Assembly: GCA_028715985.1 (NCBI GenBank) | Contig: JAQUQR010000002.1 | Span: forward strand, 207,121 to 271,120 | DNA from: Methanocellales archaeon | Lineage (GTDB): Archaea > Halobacteriota > UBA148 | DNA: 64,000 bases | Direction of reading: 5' to 3' | Notes under the pieces: generated by a model | What the model was told of the DNA's origin: nothing | Database searches by the model: none | The model's input: only the letters and a program-made list of their open reading frames with translations | Shown: positions 37,391 to 46,694 of the stretch, piece by piece | How positions within the stretch are numbered: the stretch's first letter is position 1 | Layout: every line of letters starts with the position of its first letter | Position numbers and translations under genes: made by a program

Positions 37391-38242
37391 GTGAAATTTC
37401 TACTCATGATCTCAAAACAGTTGATAAAAGGGATAAAAAATCCGTGGAAAGCAATTTTATTTTTGGTAAGCACGATTTATAATATTTTTATAGATTTAAA
37501 ACATCATAAGAAATTAATTTCCGCCGAAGAGTTAAAAGAATTGGATAAAATAAAAGAACATTTAATCACAAGGACTAATATAGAGGAGCATCTAATTTTA
37601 AAAGAATTAGAAGATATAAAGAGGCAATCAATTAAGAAGACAGATATAAGTGACCATTTAGTTACTTTATTCGTTGAATCACTGAGTACAAAGCCTAGAT
37701 TGATAGTAGAACTGGGGGTGAGGGGAGGGGAGAGCACTTTTGTTTTAGAACGTGTGGCTAAATTGTGCGATTCAACACTAATTAGTGTTGACATTGAAGA
37801 TTGTTCTGATATTTCTTCCTATAAAAACTGGATATTTGTTCAAAGTGACGATATAGAATTTGCAAAGAGATTTGAAAAATGGTGTGCCAGACATGATATT
37901 CAACCAAAGATTAATGTGCTTTTTGTAGATACCAGTCATATTTTTGAGAATACAGTTCAAGAAATAGAAAATTGGTTTCCTTTCTTAAGAGAGAGATCAA
38001 AGGTTTTTTTCCACGACACAAATCTTAAAAGGCTATTTTTTAGAAGAGACGGAAGTATGGGTGTTGGACGGAATAATAAAAGAGGTGTAATTAGAGCGAT
38101 AGAGGAATATTTTGACAAAGGTTTTAATGAAAAAGAGGATTTTATTGAGCTTATAGACGGCTGGCAGATTAAACACTATGCCAATTGTAATGGTTTTACT
38201 ATATTGGAAAAAATAGAACAATCGAGTGGATATGAAAAATAA
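37391..38242 (+). CDS. SAM-dependent methyltransferase, CmcI/Methyltransf_24-like
   Basis: 283 residues. The N-terminal 95 residues are helical and charged, with a short repeated pattern ('EHLITRTNIEEHLILKELED'). The methyltransferase core has motif I 'LIVELGVRGGESTFVL', the acidic end of strand 2 'LISVDIEDCSD' and 'VLFVDTSHIFENTVQEIE', with a late DTN loop as in cephalosporin-hydroxylase-like enzymes. It probably methylates a sugar. The start is GTG 37391 or ATG 37406; neither has a strong SD. Its 3' end overlaps the next gene by 17 bases. Confidence 0.78.
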   Translation: MKFLLMISKQLIKGIKNPWKAILFLVSTIYNIFIDLKHHKKLISAEELKELDKIKEHLITRTNIEEHLILKELEDIKRQSIKKTDISDHLVTLFVESLSTKPRLIVELGVRGGESTFVLERVAKLCDSTLISVDIEDCSDISSYKNWIFVQSDDIEFAKRFEKWCARHDIQPKINVLFVDTSHIFENTVQEIENWFPFLRERSKVFFHDTNLKRLFFRRDGSMGVGRNNKRGVIRAIEEYFDKGFNEKEDFIELIDGWQIKHYANCNGFTILEKIEQSSGYEK

Positions 38243-38951
38243 AAAGCCATCGCATTTGGATATGTCGCAATTAAAGGGAGCGAAATTTCAAGATCTTCAT
38301 GCTCCTATCGTAATTAAGCTTCATAGAATAGCCAGTACGTATGTAGCAGAAAGGATAGCGAAATATACAGAAATAACACCAAACCAGATAACGCTGCTTT
38401 CATCCTTATTGATTTTAATAGCCGCGTACTTTATCTTTGTTGGAAAGTATCCATACCTTATCTTCTCTTCAATTCTTATAATATTTGCATTCTTTTTTGA
38501 TTCTATGGATGGTTCTTTAGCAAGAATCACGGGCACAGCGAGTACCTATGGAAAGTGGGTGGATATGTTTTTGGGTTTGGGTCCGTTTGCTTTGGTGATT
38601 CTCTTTTATGCGGCGATGTATGGTTTATTCCGAAATACCGGGAACTATTTAGTATGGGTTTATGGACCCTTGGGTCTTATTGCTTCGTTGATTATAGCTC
38701 TTATTTACAATACCTTTTTAAGGCTTCATACAAATGGGTTAGAGGAAATAGAGAGAGAGAAGAAGAAAAGTTCTTTTTTGACAAATTTCTATTATACCGA
38801 ATACTTTGTTTTCCACCTTTTAGCTCTTGCGTGCCTTTTTAACAGGGTAAACGAATATTTGATTTTTTGTGCGGTTTACGGCTGGATTTTCTTGATAGCA
38901 GTGTTTATAAAATTGACAAAGAAGGCACATCATCTGAAGCGATCTGAATGA
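38226..38951 (+). CDS. CDP-alcohol phosphotransferase family protein with altered active site
   Basis: 241 residues with about six membrane helices. The family motif D-x2-D-G-x2-A-R-x8-G-x3-D-x3-D is present as D92, D95, G96, A99, R100, G109 and D113, but the final aspartate, proposed catalytic base, is Gly117. Members join a CDP-activated alcohol to a second alcohol in phospholipid synthesis. Activity is uncertain here. The first 40 residues are cytoplasmic and basic. It overlaps the preceding methyltransferase gene. Confidence 0.85.
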   Translation: MDMKNKKPSHLDMSQLKGAKFQDLHAPIVIKLHRIASTYVAERIAKYTEITPNQITLLSSLLILIAAYFIFVGKYPYLIFSSILIIFAFFFDSMDGSLARITGTASTYGKWVDMFLGLGPFALVILFYAAMYGLFRNTGNYLVWVYGPLGLIASLIIALIYNTFLRLHTNGLEEIEREKKKSSFLTNFYYTEYFVFHLLALACLFNRVNEYLIFCAVYGWIFLIAVFIKLTKKAHHLKRSE

Positions 38952-39015
38952 GTGCTGGAAAAAGGAAAGGTGAAGAAAAAGTGGGTTGCATCCAAGTTAG
39001 AACATTAACTTCTTC

Positions 39016-39972
39016 TCACCCCTGAACAATCTTCTTAGTTAAAGTTGCTACTTCTTTTATCTCCTTGACATGAAACCCAAGAAAGGCAGAAGCGAGTATG
39101 TATCGCATGAAAGTTACAAATAAGAATATCCCACCAGTTATAGTAGGGTCCACGTCTATTTTGTAGAATAAATAGACAGCACTACTTTCTGTAATTCCTA
39201 ATCCTGATATAGAAACAGGAAGCATAGTAAGTATAGCGCCTATACTAGTAATTACCAATACAGCGAAAAAGGAAACGTGTACATCAAAATATAAGAACAT
39301 TAAATACTTAACAAAAGCCCCCAGCACCCATTGTCCAAAGGTGAGCGAAGCATTTAACGCAATTCTTCCTTTTCTGTGTCTCAGTAAGAACTCTAAATTA
39401 CGATAGAACCCCTCAAGAGATTTCGCGTACTTCGCTAGGAGGATATCTTGAATAAGTCTCCTGGCTCTTTTCGATCGTATCAAAAGAACACCAAGAAGTA
39501 GAAGTAATATCAGGTAGAACGTAACTTGTAATGCGGCCTCTCGTTCAAAAAAGATAAAAAAACCATAAATGGCAATCACAGAAAGGACAACATAAGTAAT
39601 TAGTTTATCCAGCACTAAAACTGCAAGGGTTTTTCCATATGAAATTTCATTTTTCTTAAAAAAATACAGCAGTGATAGATTCCCAACTTTCCCAGGGGTG
39701 AGTAGACCTAAAGCATATGTTGGCAAATAATATCTGAATGAATCGACAGCGCTAATTTCTTCCCCTAAACCACTTATCAATATTTTAATGTTGATTGAAG
39801 CCAGGAAGTAGATAAAAAGCGAGGAAAATAACACTAAGAAAACTATATAAAGGTTCATATTTGAGATAACATCTAATACTTCTGACACACCTAATTTAAG
39901 AATTAAAAAGGAAAGGATAGACACTCCTATAAAAATTCTGAAAATATCCCATATTCTTTTTTTGATTTTCAT
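39016..39972 (-). CDS. Flippase-like integral membrane protein (LPG synthase TM/UPF0104 family)
   Basis: 318 residues and about eight membrane helices, starting KKRIWDIFRIFIGVSILSFLIL. Family features include 'LLTPGKVGNLSLLYFFKK' and 'LPVSISGLGITESSAVYLF', as in the lysylphosphatidylglycerol synthetase membrane domain/DUF2 group. Members are thought to move or shield lipid-linked intermediates. Last gene of the minus-strand run 46622-39016. Confidence 0.85.
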   Translation of the reverse strand: MKIKKRIWDIFRIFIGVSILSFLILKLGVSEVLDVISNMNLYIVFLVLFSSLFIYFLASINIKILISGLGEEISAVDSFRYYLPTYALGLLTPGKVGNLSLLYFFKKNEISYGKTLAVLVLDKLITYVVLSVIAIYGFFIFFEREAALQVTFYLILLLLLGVLLIRSKRARRLIQDILLAKYAKSLEGFYRNLEFLLRHRKGRIALNASLTFGQWVLGAFVKYLMFLYFDVHVSFFAVLVITSIGAILTMLPVSISGLGITESSAVYLFYKIDVDPTITGGIFLFVTFMRYILASAFLGFHVKEIKEVATLTKKIVQG

Positions 39973-39990
39973 TTTAGTTAATTCCTTTTG

Positions 39991-41775
39991 TTACTTTGAC
40001 CTATAAACAAAATAATGATTATTGTAAGACCTTATAACTTCGGTCTCAGTTCCCACTTCCAGAACTAAGGGCAAGTTTAGTCTATGGAGAGAGACTACAT
40101 AATCCGCCTCAACAGCGCTAACATTGCCGATTTTTATTATATTATCAGTCCAGAACATCGTCCCCCACATCGCCCAATTCATTCTATCTGCATCTCGCTC
40201 ATCAAACAATATCGCCGAATTTTTAGGCGCATGATTATGTAACCATAATCCGACTTTCATTTCATCCTGAGCATCGGTGGATGCAGCATACATAACACCT
40301 GATGCCAGCATGCTGCCTGTTACAAAAAATATCAGAAGTAATGGTGCTATGCATTTCCATTTTAATGCGTTCTTTTTGGCTAAAATCAAAAAGAAGAAGG
40401 GCAATATCAATAAAAACAGTTTAATAAAGATAACATTGGGTTCGAATGACAAGACATCCATTTCATACAAACGTTGTGGTACCAAAAGTATATACGCATC
40501 AGGGGTATTAAATGCACGTATCATTGAGTTTATTGGGATAAACACCAATACCACTGAGCAAACGATAAGTGTGCCAAAAAATGGTTTAAAATCCCGTTTA
40601 GTAAATGAATCCAACCCTACTGCGCCCATGATTATAAATGCAGGTAGAATTGGATCAAGATATCTACCCATTAGATAATTACCTCCATGAAATTTGTGAT
40701 ATGCACATAATAATACAAGTGTTGTAAAAGAAACCCATGAAATTAGGATAAAGGCTTTAAGTTTTATATTCACATATGTAGTTTTATTTATTGGTTTTTG
40801 CGTTACAATTTTCCATGTTTGAAGCATAGCAAGTGCGAAAAATATTATTCCTGTTGCAAAGATGAAATATCCAATGTGCATCGCAGCCCAATAGATAAAA
40901 TCTATTATTGGAATATTTGTTGGCTGTGATCCACCATACTTAGCGATACCGCCAGCCATGCCGATAGACTCGCCCGTTAATCCATAAGATGTGAATCCAA
41001 AATAATAGCCATTCCTTAAGAGCCAAGGGAACGCAACCACAGCGGAAGATAAAAAGATGCACCACTTATCAATAAAAGCCTGGAATATTTTCCCAATTTT
41101 TATTCTTACAGTAATACCATCTTCTGGCAAAATCGTATATATACCTTTCACCAATAAAGCGAATAACAAAATAATCAATAATGCAAGACCAGGCATTCTT
41201 GTTAAAATTGATAATCCGATAAACAATCCACAAAGGATATCCCACTTTTTATCGTCTTCGATGATTGATTTCATCATAAAAAAGAGGGAGAACATGAATA
41301 ATGGATAAAACAAATTTTCACTCATTATCGTGGAAGTGAATGAGAAACTTGCAGGCAGTAAAGAGGATAAAAATGCAACAATTAAAGATTTCTTAATAGA
41401 TATAAACTCATCAGCGATCAGAAAAACCGGAATGATTATTAAAGAAGATAGAAATGCATTGATGACTTTCATTACCGGATATGCGGCAGTTATATCTCCA
41501 AATATGTAGGATATTGATAATATTACTGGATATAACGGTGGGGGATAGCCTGCGGGTACGCCCCATAACGAGAAGGTTTTAGATTCAAAAAAAGACAGTG
41601 CCATTTTTGAATATGCAGTTTCATCAGAGAAGATAAAGGGAGAAGGTATTTGCAGTACAAAAAAGATTTTTATAATGGTAACTGTTAGATAAATTAATAG
41701 TAAACTTAAAAGTAGCTCACTCGTAGTTGTTGATTTTTCAATTAAAGAGTATTTTTTTTTCAGTATAATCGTCAT
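39991..41775 (-). CDS. GT39-like membrane glycosyltransferase (PMT/ArnT type)
   Basis: 594 residues with 11-13 membrane helices. The first extracellular loop has 'FSDETAYSKMALSF', the conserved D-E of lipid-sugar-dependent GT-C enzymes, followed by 'GYPPPLYPVILSI'. A soluble C-terminal part (about 500-594) faces outside. Such enzymes take sugar from polyprenyl phosphate and act on the outer face, decorating a glycan or protein. It lies 10 bases after the upstream GT4 gene and 18 bases before the flippase-like gene. Confidence 0.85.
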   Translation of the reverse strand: MTIILKKKYSLIEKSTTTSELLLSLLLIYLTVTIIKIFFVLQIPSPFIFSDETAYSKMALSFFESKTFSLWGVPAGYPPPLYPVILSISYIFGDITAAYPVMKVINAFLSSLIIIPVFLIADEFISIKKSLIVAFLSSLLPASFSFTSTIMSENLFYPLFMFSLFFMMKSIIEDDKKWDILCGLFIGLSILTRMPGLALLIILLFALLVKGIYTILPEDGITVRIKIGKIFQAFIDKWCIFLSSAVVAFPWLLRNGYYFGFTSYGLTGESIGMAGGIAKYGGSQPTNIPIIDFIYWAAMHIGYFIFATGIIFFALAMLQTWKIVTQKPINKTTYVNIKLKAFILISWVSFTTLVLLCAYHKFHGGNYLMGRYLDPILPAFIIMGAVGLDSFTKRDFKPFFGTLIVCSVVLVFIPINSMIRAFNTPDAYILLVPQRLYEMDVLSFEPNVIFIKLFLLILPFFFLILAKKNALKWKCIAPLLLIFFVTGSMLASGVMYAASTDAQDEMKVGLWLHNHAPKNSAILFDERDADRMNWAMWGTMFWTDNIIKIGNVSAVEADYVVSLHRLNLPLVLEVGTETEVIRSYNNHYFVYRSK

Positions 41776-41785
41776 ATTTCTACAC

Positions 41786-42943
41786 TTATCTTTTCAGTAT
41801 ACCTTCATAAACCTCCAAAGTTCTTTTTGCAATATCGTCCCAAGTAAACTTTTCAGCAGTTCTCCTTGCATTCCTGCCCATCTGCTTTCTTATGCTCTCA
41901 TCCTCGATGAGTGTACTCATTTTTTTTGCTATTTCCATGACATTGGTTGGGTCATCAATCAGCAACCCGTTCTTGCCAGGTTCAACAGCATCTTCTCCGG
42001 CAGCCGTATTAGTTGTTACTACGGGCAACCCTGCAGCCATCGCTTCTACAACAGGTATTCCAAATCCTTCGTATTTTGTAGGAAAAACAAAAATATCTGC
42101 TAAATTATAATGCTTATTTAAATCTCCCTTTTTGTTATTTATAGGTCCTGTAAAGATTATGTTATTCTTGAAACCCAACTTTTCTATAAGTCCAAGATAA
42201 TCAAAAGGAATATTTTTCCCCGATCCGACAACCAGCAATTTCAGATTTGCTTTTTCTTTGTTTTTAACAATAGACAAAGATTTGATCAATTCAGTTAAAC
42301 CTTTTCGATGGAACTCTGTTGCAACAATAATAAGAACAATATCGTTCTCATATATTCCGTATTTTTGTTTCAAATCAATCAAATTTTTATCCTGCAAAGG
42401 TCTGAACTCATCCAAATTCACACCCAAGGGAATAACTTCAATGTCTTCTTTTGGGACATTATAATACTTCATAAGTTCACGTTTAGTAGAAGAAGAACAT
42501 GCTATCAATTTCTTGTATTTTCTTTTACCATAACTATATTTTTCTAATGCTAAAACAATCAAATTACCTGGGGTTAATATTTTTCTACCAAAGATGGTTC
42601 TCCACTTCTCTTTTTTCAATACTTCCAGCCATGCTTTGTGTATACTCATGGTATTAATTATATCCGCAGAAAAGCGATCTGCACCATTAGATTGAACTAT
42701 ATCAAAATCGTGCACTTTTATGTTTAAGGTTGTTGAGAAAAGATATGAGAGGATAAATATGCTAGGGGGTTTTGGTATCGACATAGTTTTATGAAATACC
42801 AAATTATCGTCTCCAACATCTTTCCATTCAGACGAGAAGATATGAACTTCATGATCTTTCACGAAACGTTCAGCTAATTCTGAAACATATCTTGATATAC
42901 CACCTTCTTTACTGTAACCAGATACGGTCATCGCTATTTTCAT
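41786..42943 (-). CDS. GT4-family glycosyltransferase
   Basis: 385 residues from ATG 42943 (MKIAMTVSGYSKEGGISRYV), preceded by GGTGA four bases upstream; a longer frame from 42970 would overlap the upstream gene. C-terminal donor motifs include 'VATEFHRKGLTELIKSL' and 'YEGFGIPVVEAMAAGLPVVTTN'. Resembles mannosyl- or glucosyltransferases of exopolysaccharide clusters; substrate unknown. Confidence 0.92.
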   Translation of the reverse strand: MKIAMTVSGYSKEGGISRYVSELAERFVKDHEVHIFSSEWKDVGDDNLVFHKTMSIPKPPSIFILSYLFSTTLNIKVHDFDIVQSNGADRFSADIINTMSIHKAWLEVLKKEKWRTIFGRKILTPGNLIVLALEKYSYGKRKYKKLIACSSSTKRELMKYYNVPKEDIEVIPLGVNLDEFRPLQDKNLIDLKQKYGIYENDIVLIIVATEFHRKGLTELIKSLSIVKNKEKANLKLLVVGSGKNIPFDYLGLIEKLGFKNNIIFTGPINNKKGDLNKHYNLADIFVFPTKYEGFGIPVVEAMAAGLPVVTTNTAAGEDAVEPGKNGLLIDDPTNVMEIAKKMSTLIEDESIRKQMGRNARRTAEKFTWDDIAKRTLEVYEGILKR

Positions 42944-42947
42944 AGTT

Positions 42948-43589
42948 TCACCTTTTCGCTTTAATAACAATACCAGTGGATAAAAACTCTTTTAAGGTTT
43001 CTTTACCAAAAACTCCTGCCTTCATGACTATCTTGAAATTGTTTATCTTTAAAAGAGTTTCAATATCTTTGTATGTGAAGTAATGCAAATGTCCGCCATC
43101 ATAGTGTTCCGTGTTATTTGAAGTTTTCGGAAACTTTCCTTTGATAACCAAATCAAATAAATGATGCCAATATCTAACATTTGGTGTTGAAATCACTACC
43201 AACCCACCTTCAATCAATACTCTATATATCTCCTTAATCAAAACTATTGGCTCAAATACATGCTCTATTACGTCTAAACAAGTAATAGCATCGAAATAAT
43301 TATCTTTAAACGGTAAATTCTCGTCGTTTAAGTTTACTTTTTTTGTTATCACACCTCTTTTCTTCGCAATTTCCAAGGCATTATCCGATATATCAACACC
43401 ATATACCTCTCGGTAATTATTTTTGGCAAAATATCCTAATGTTCCATCACCACAACCAATGTCCAAAATCCTATCACCTTTCTCAATTAATTTTAAAGCC
43501 ACGTCTACTCTTGAGTCTTTATCAATTTTGGCTCTTCCATTACCTTCACTTTGCCATATTCTTTCATATAATTTTTCTTCTATGTTCAT
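42948..43589 (-). CDS. Class I SAM-dependent methyltransferase
   Basis: 213 residues. Motif I is 'DRILDIGCGDGTLGYFA', followed by 'VYGVDISDNALEIAKKRG' and the post-motif 'FDAITCLDVIEHVFEP'. The fold matches small-molecule methyltransferases of the Methyltransf_11/23 group; a sugar O-methyltransferase is likely given the neighbours. Its start overlaps the stop of the upstream GT4 (ATGA). Confidence 0.88.
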   Translation of the reverse strand: MNIEEKLYERIWQSEGNGRAKIDKDSRVDVALKLIEKGDRILDIGCGDGTLGYFAKNNYREVYGVDISDNALEIAKKRGVITKKVNLNDENLPFKDNYFDAITCLDVIEHVFEPIVLIKEIYRVLIEGGLVVISTPNVRYWHHLFDLVIKGKFPKTSNNTEHYDGGHLHYFTYKDIETLLKINNFKIVMKAGVFGKETLKEFLSTGIVIKAKR

Positions 43590-44770
43590 TTATTCAACAC
43601 CTTTTCATACACCTCTATCGTATCCTCAACCATTTTGTCCGAACTAAATTTCTCCACAATTTTCTTTCTGGCATTTTTCCCAAGTCTGCTTGCTAACTCT
43701 TCGTTACTTAAAACCTCTAAAATTCTTTCTTTCAGTTCTTTTAAATCCCCTGGCTTAATTAAGATTCCATCTTTATTATTTTCTATTATCGTTGGTATCC
43801 CTCCAATACAAGAGGCTATAACTGGCTTCTCACAAGCCATTGCTTCTGCGGTTACTAATCCAAAACTCTCTAATCTTAATGTTGGGAACACAAAGACATC
43901 AGCTAAATTGTAATATTTAGGCAAATCTTCATTTGAAACTCTTCCAGTAAAAACAACTTTACCCAAAATATTTAATTTCATAGCCATATCCTTTAAATCT
44001 TGTAAATAAAGACCAGTTCCAACGATGAATAATTTTATATTTTTGTTCTTCTTTAGAATATCTGGGAAAACCTTTAATAGCAAGTGAAAACCTTTTTGTT
44101 TATTTATTGCCCCAACTGATATTATAACTTTCTCATCGGTTAAATTCCATTTTTCTCTTAGATGTGTAACTTCCATTGTTTTAAACTTGTTAACATCAAT
44201 ACCATTAGGGATTGCAACCAATTTTTCTTCAGAAATTTTGTATTGTTTTTTAATATCTTCTTTTAAGTCATTGCTCACTGCGATTATTTTGTTCGCTCTT
44301 TTTAATGTTATTTTATCAACCTGACTTAGTAGGATATAGGTATAATACATATAAGATGCAACAATAAAACCTTTTATTGATTTTGTATTTAATGCACTCT
44401 TTACTTCATTTAATGCAGTTCCGTGTAAAGTTACAATAAGAAATATTTTTTTATGGTAGAATTTAGCAAGTCCAAAACCAGATGTACTTTGACTATGTAC
44501 GATGTCAAACATTTCTTCTTTATTTAATTTATCAAATAATTCCGAAGATTCTTTATAAAATCTCCTTGTGCATTTTAAGGATATATCACCAACATAATAA
44601 ATCCTTAAATTTCCTTTTTCCTCTTTTTTAATTCCTTTTGGATGTTTCGTTGTTATTATTGTTACTTTATGATCTCTTTTAACTAAACCCTCAACTAACT
44701 CCTGTACATGTATTTCCATCCCACCTGTTATATGCACAGGCAAGCCATTAGCGAACATGCAGATTTTCAA
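43586..44770 (-). CDS. GT4-family glycosyltransferase
   Basis: 394 residues from TTG 44770 (L-KICMFANGLPVHITGGMEIHV). GGAGGGA lies directly upstream, overlapping the asnB stop codon; an ATG at 44836 would run 65 bases into asnB and lacks such a site. The donor-binding domain has 'VISVGAINKQKGFHLLLKV' and 'ESFGLVTAEAMACEKPVIAS'. A central hydrophobic stretch near residue 125 may contact the membrane. Confidence 0.92.
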   Translation of the reverse strand: MKICMFANGLPVHITGGMEIHVQELVEGLVKRDHKVTIITTKHPKGIKKEEKGNLRIYYVGDISLKCTRRFYKESSELFDKLNKEEMFDIVHSQSTSGFGLAKFYHKKIFLIVTLHGTALNEVKSALNTKSIKGFIVASYMYYTYILLSQVDKITLKRANKIIAVSNDLKEDIKKQYKISEEKLVAIPNGIDVNKFKTMEVTHLREKWNLTDEKVIISVGAINKQKGFHLLLKVFPDILKKNKNIKLFIVGTGLYLQDLKDMAMKLNILGKVVFTGRVSNEDLPKYYNLADVFVFPTLRLESFGLVTAEAMACEKPVIASCIGGIPTIIENNKDGILIKPGDLKELKERILEVLSNEELASRLGKNARKKIVEKFSSDKMVEDTIEVYEKVLNK

Positions 44771-44771
44771 T

Positions 44772-46622
44772 CTATCCCTCCAAATACCTTTCATACCATT
44801 TAGCCAAAACAAATAAGCCCCACAGTTTATGCGCATGCCAATGACCTGGTTTTGGAATCATCATTTTTCGAACTCTTTCTATATTCAATTTTTCATTTAT
44901 AATTTCTGAATCAGATATACTGTTAAACACAAAATCTCTGAAATCTTTGTTGCTGGACACCCAGCGCTCATGTGGTGCGATGAATCCTTTCTTCTTCCTT
45001 TTTAGTACGCTGTCCGGTAAAATATTATATTTCAAACTTGCTTTTCTCAAAATATATTTCTCAACGCCATTTTTGAGTCTCAAATTTTCTGGAATAGTAA
45101 ATGCAGTCTCCACCATGTGGTAGTCTAAAAAGGGGTGCCTACATTCTACTGCGTGAGCCATATTCATTTTATCAAAGTGAAGCATGTGAGCATCGATATA
45201 GATTTTTATATCTACATACTGACATTTATTTAATAAACCATGAATTTCTGGATTATAAAAATAATTCATAACTACATCCCTCCCATGAGTATTAAACCTA
45301 TTATCTCTTCTATAAAGCGTTTTCAATTCATCATAGGAAAACAAATCACCATTACTCAGGTAAGGTTCTTCATCAGAGATTGCTCTTAAATATTTTTTAA
45401 CTCCTTTACTCTTAGGGAGGGAAACGGGAATTAAATTAGCAACTTTTGGGAGACTTGAACAGATCGTTTTGGGTATATGTCCCCTGATTTTTTCACAAAA
45501 TACCCTATCTTTATAGCCCCCATACCCTCCAAATAATTCATCACCTCCATAGCCATAAAGAACTACCTTTATACCTTGCTTCTGTGTTTCTTTGGATAAA
45601 AAATAGTCTTTAATTTCTCCAAAATCTGCAATCGGATCGTCTAAATACCAGAAGATTTTATCAGACTCCTTCATAACCATTTCGGGATATAATATTACTT
45701 CATGATAATTTGCTCCAACGTATTCTGCCATTGCTCTCGCATAGTCCGTCTCGTCAACATCTTTATAATCAAATCCCAACGTGAATGTATCGATAGCACT
45801 CTTATAATAGATACCCATAATAGATAAAATAATACTTGAATCAATTCCTCCTGAAAGATACATACCAACTGGAACATCGCTTATCAGATGCGATTGCACT
45901 GCATCTTTTAATTTTTCCATAAGCTCTTGAGTATAATATTCTTCTGGAAAGTTATCTGGAACAAAATTTGTGATATCCCAATATTTTTTGGACGTAACCT
46001 TCCCTGCTTCACAGATAATCATATATCCAGGAAGCAATTCTTTAATACCTTTAAACAAGGTATGAGGTCCTACTGGTGCCTGAAAGAGCAGATAATCAAT
46101 TAAACCTTTATCATCAATTTCTACTGGTTTTTCTTTATATTCTAATATAGATTTTATTTCCGATGCAAAAAGCAGTTTGTTATCAAGCATCGTATAATAT
46201 AATGGACAGATTCCTAACCTATCCCGCACCAAAATTAATTTCCTTCTGTTTGAGTCCCAAAGAGCAAAAGCAAATTGGCCCCTGAGATAACGAACAAATT
46301 CCTCTTTATATTCCTCATAAAGATGAACCAATACTTCTGTATCCGAATTGGAATAAAACTTATGCTGTGATTCAAGTCTTTTTCGCAATTCCTTGTAATT
46401 AAATATTTCTCCATTTAAAATCGTCCAAATTGACTCATCCTCATTATACATTGGCTGATGTCCGCCTTTTATATCTATAATGCTTAACCTTGTATGGCCT
46501 AAGGATATGTTATTAGCTATAAAATAGCCTTCATCTTCTGGTCCACGATGTGAAAGGATACTACACATTCTTCTTAAAAGAACTTCATCTTCAAATCCAT
46601 ATATTCCACATATTCCACACAT
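44772..46622 (-). CDS. asnB: Glutamine-dependent asparagine synthetase-like (AsnB family), second complete copy
   Basis: 616 residues, complete two-domain form: MCGICGIYGF with Cys2, SHRGPEDEG, 'LNGEIFNYKEL', then SGGIDSSIILSI and 'VLYGYGGDELFGGYGGY'. It is clearly diverged from the copy at 33118-34932, so it is not a recent duplicate. It heads a six-gene run with three glycosyltransferase-type enzymes, a methyltransferase and the flippase-like protein, which suggests a product entering the glycan, for example a uronamide. The TATA box about 23-32 bases upstream predicts a leaderless mRNA. Confidence 0.92.
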   Translation of the reverse strand: MCGICGIYGFEDEVLLRRMCSILSHRGPEDEGYFIANNISLGHTRLSIIDIKGGHQPMYNEDESIWTILNGEIFNYKELRKRLESQHKFYSNSDTEVLVHLYEEYKEEFVRYLRGQFAFALWDSNRRKLILVRDRLGICPLYYTMLDNKLLFASEIKSILEYKEKPVEIDDKGLIDYLLFQAPVGPHTLFKGIKELLPGYMIICEAGKVTSKKYWDITNFVPDNFPEEYYTQELMEKLKDAVQSHLISDVPVGMYLSGGIDSSIILSIMGIYYKSAIDTFTLGFDYKDVDETDYARAMAEYVGANYHEVILYPEMVMKESDKIFWYLDDPIADFGEIKDYFLSKETQKQGIKVVLYGYGGDELFGGYGGYKDRVFCEKIRGHIPKTICSSLPKVANLIPVSLPKSKGVKKYLRAISDEEPYLSNGDLFSYDELKTLYRRDNRFNTHGRDVVMNYFYNPEIHGLLNKCQYVDIKIYIDAHMLHFDKMNMAHAVECRHPFLDYHMVETAFTIPENLRLKNGVEKYILRKASLKYNILPDSVLKRKKKGFIAPHERWVSSNKDFRDFVFNSISDSEIINEKLNIERVRKMMIPKPGHWHAHKLWGLFVLAKWYERYLEG

Positions 46623-46644
46623 TATTATTTATAAAAGCTAAACC

Positions 46645-46654
46645 TTTATATAAA
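46645..46654. promoter_or_regulatory. Palindromic TATA box shared by divergent genes
   Basis: TTTATATAAA is its own reverse complement and is the only strong TATA in the 72-base gap. On the minus strand it would start transcription about at the asnB ATG (46622), giving a leaderless mRNA. On the plus strand the start would fall near 46675, about 20 bases before the methyltransferase gene. Confidence 0.6.
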
Positions 46655-46694
46655 CCTGAAGCTTGGAATAGTTATTATAGGTAGAGGAAACAAT

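Noticed and set aside
38555-38842. Cysteine-rich 95-residue frame overlapping the CDP-alcohol phosphotransferase
   Set aside because: It is a frame shadow of a clearly conserved membrane enzyme and has no ribosome binding site.
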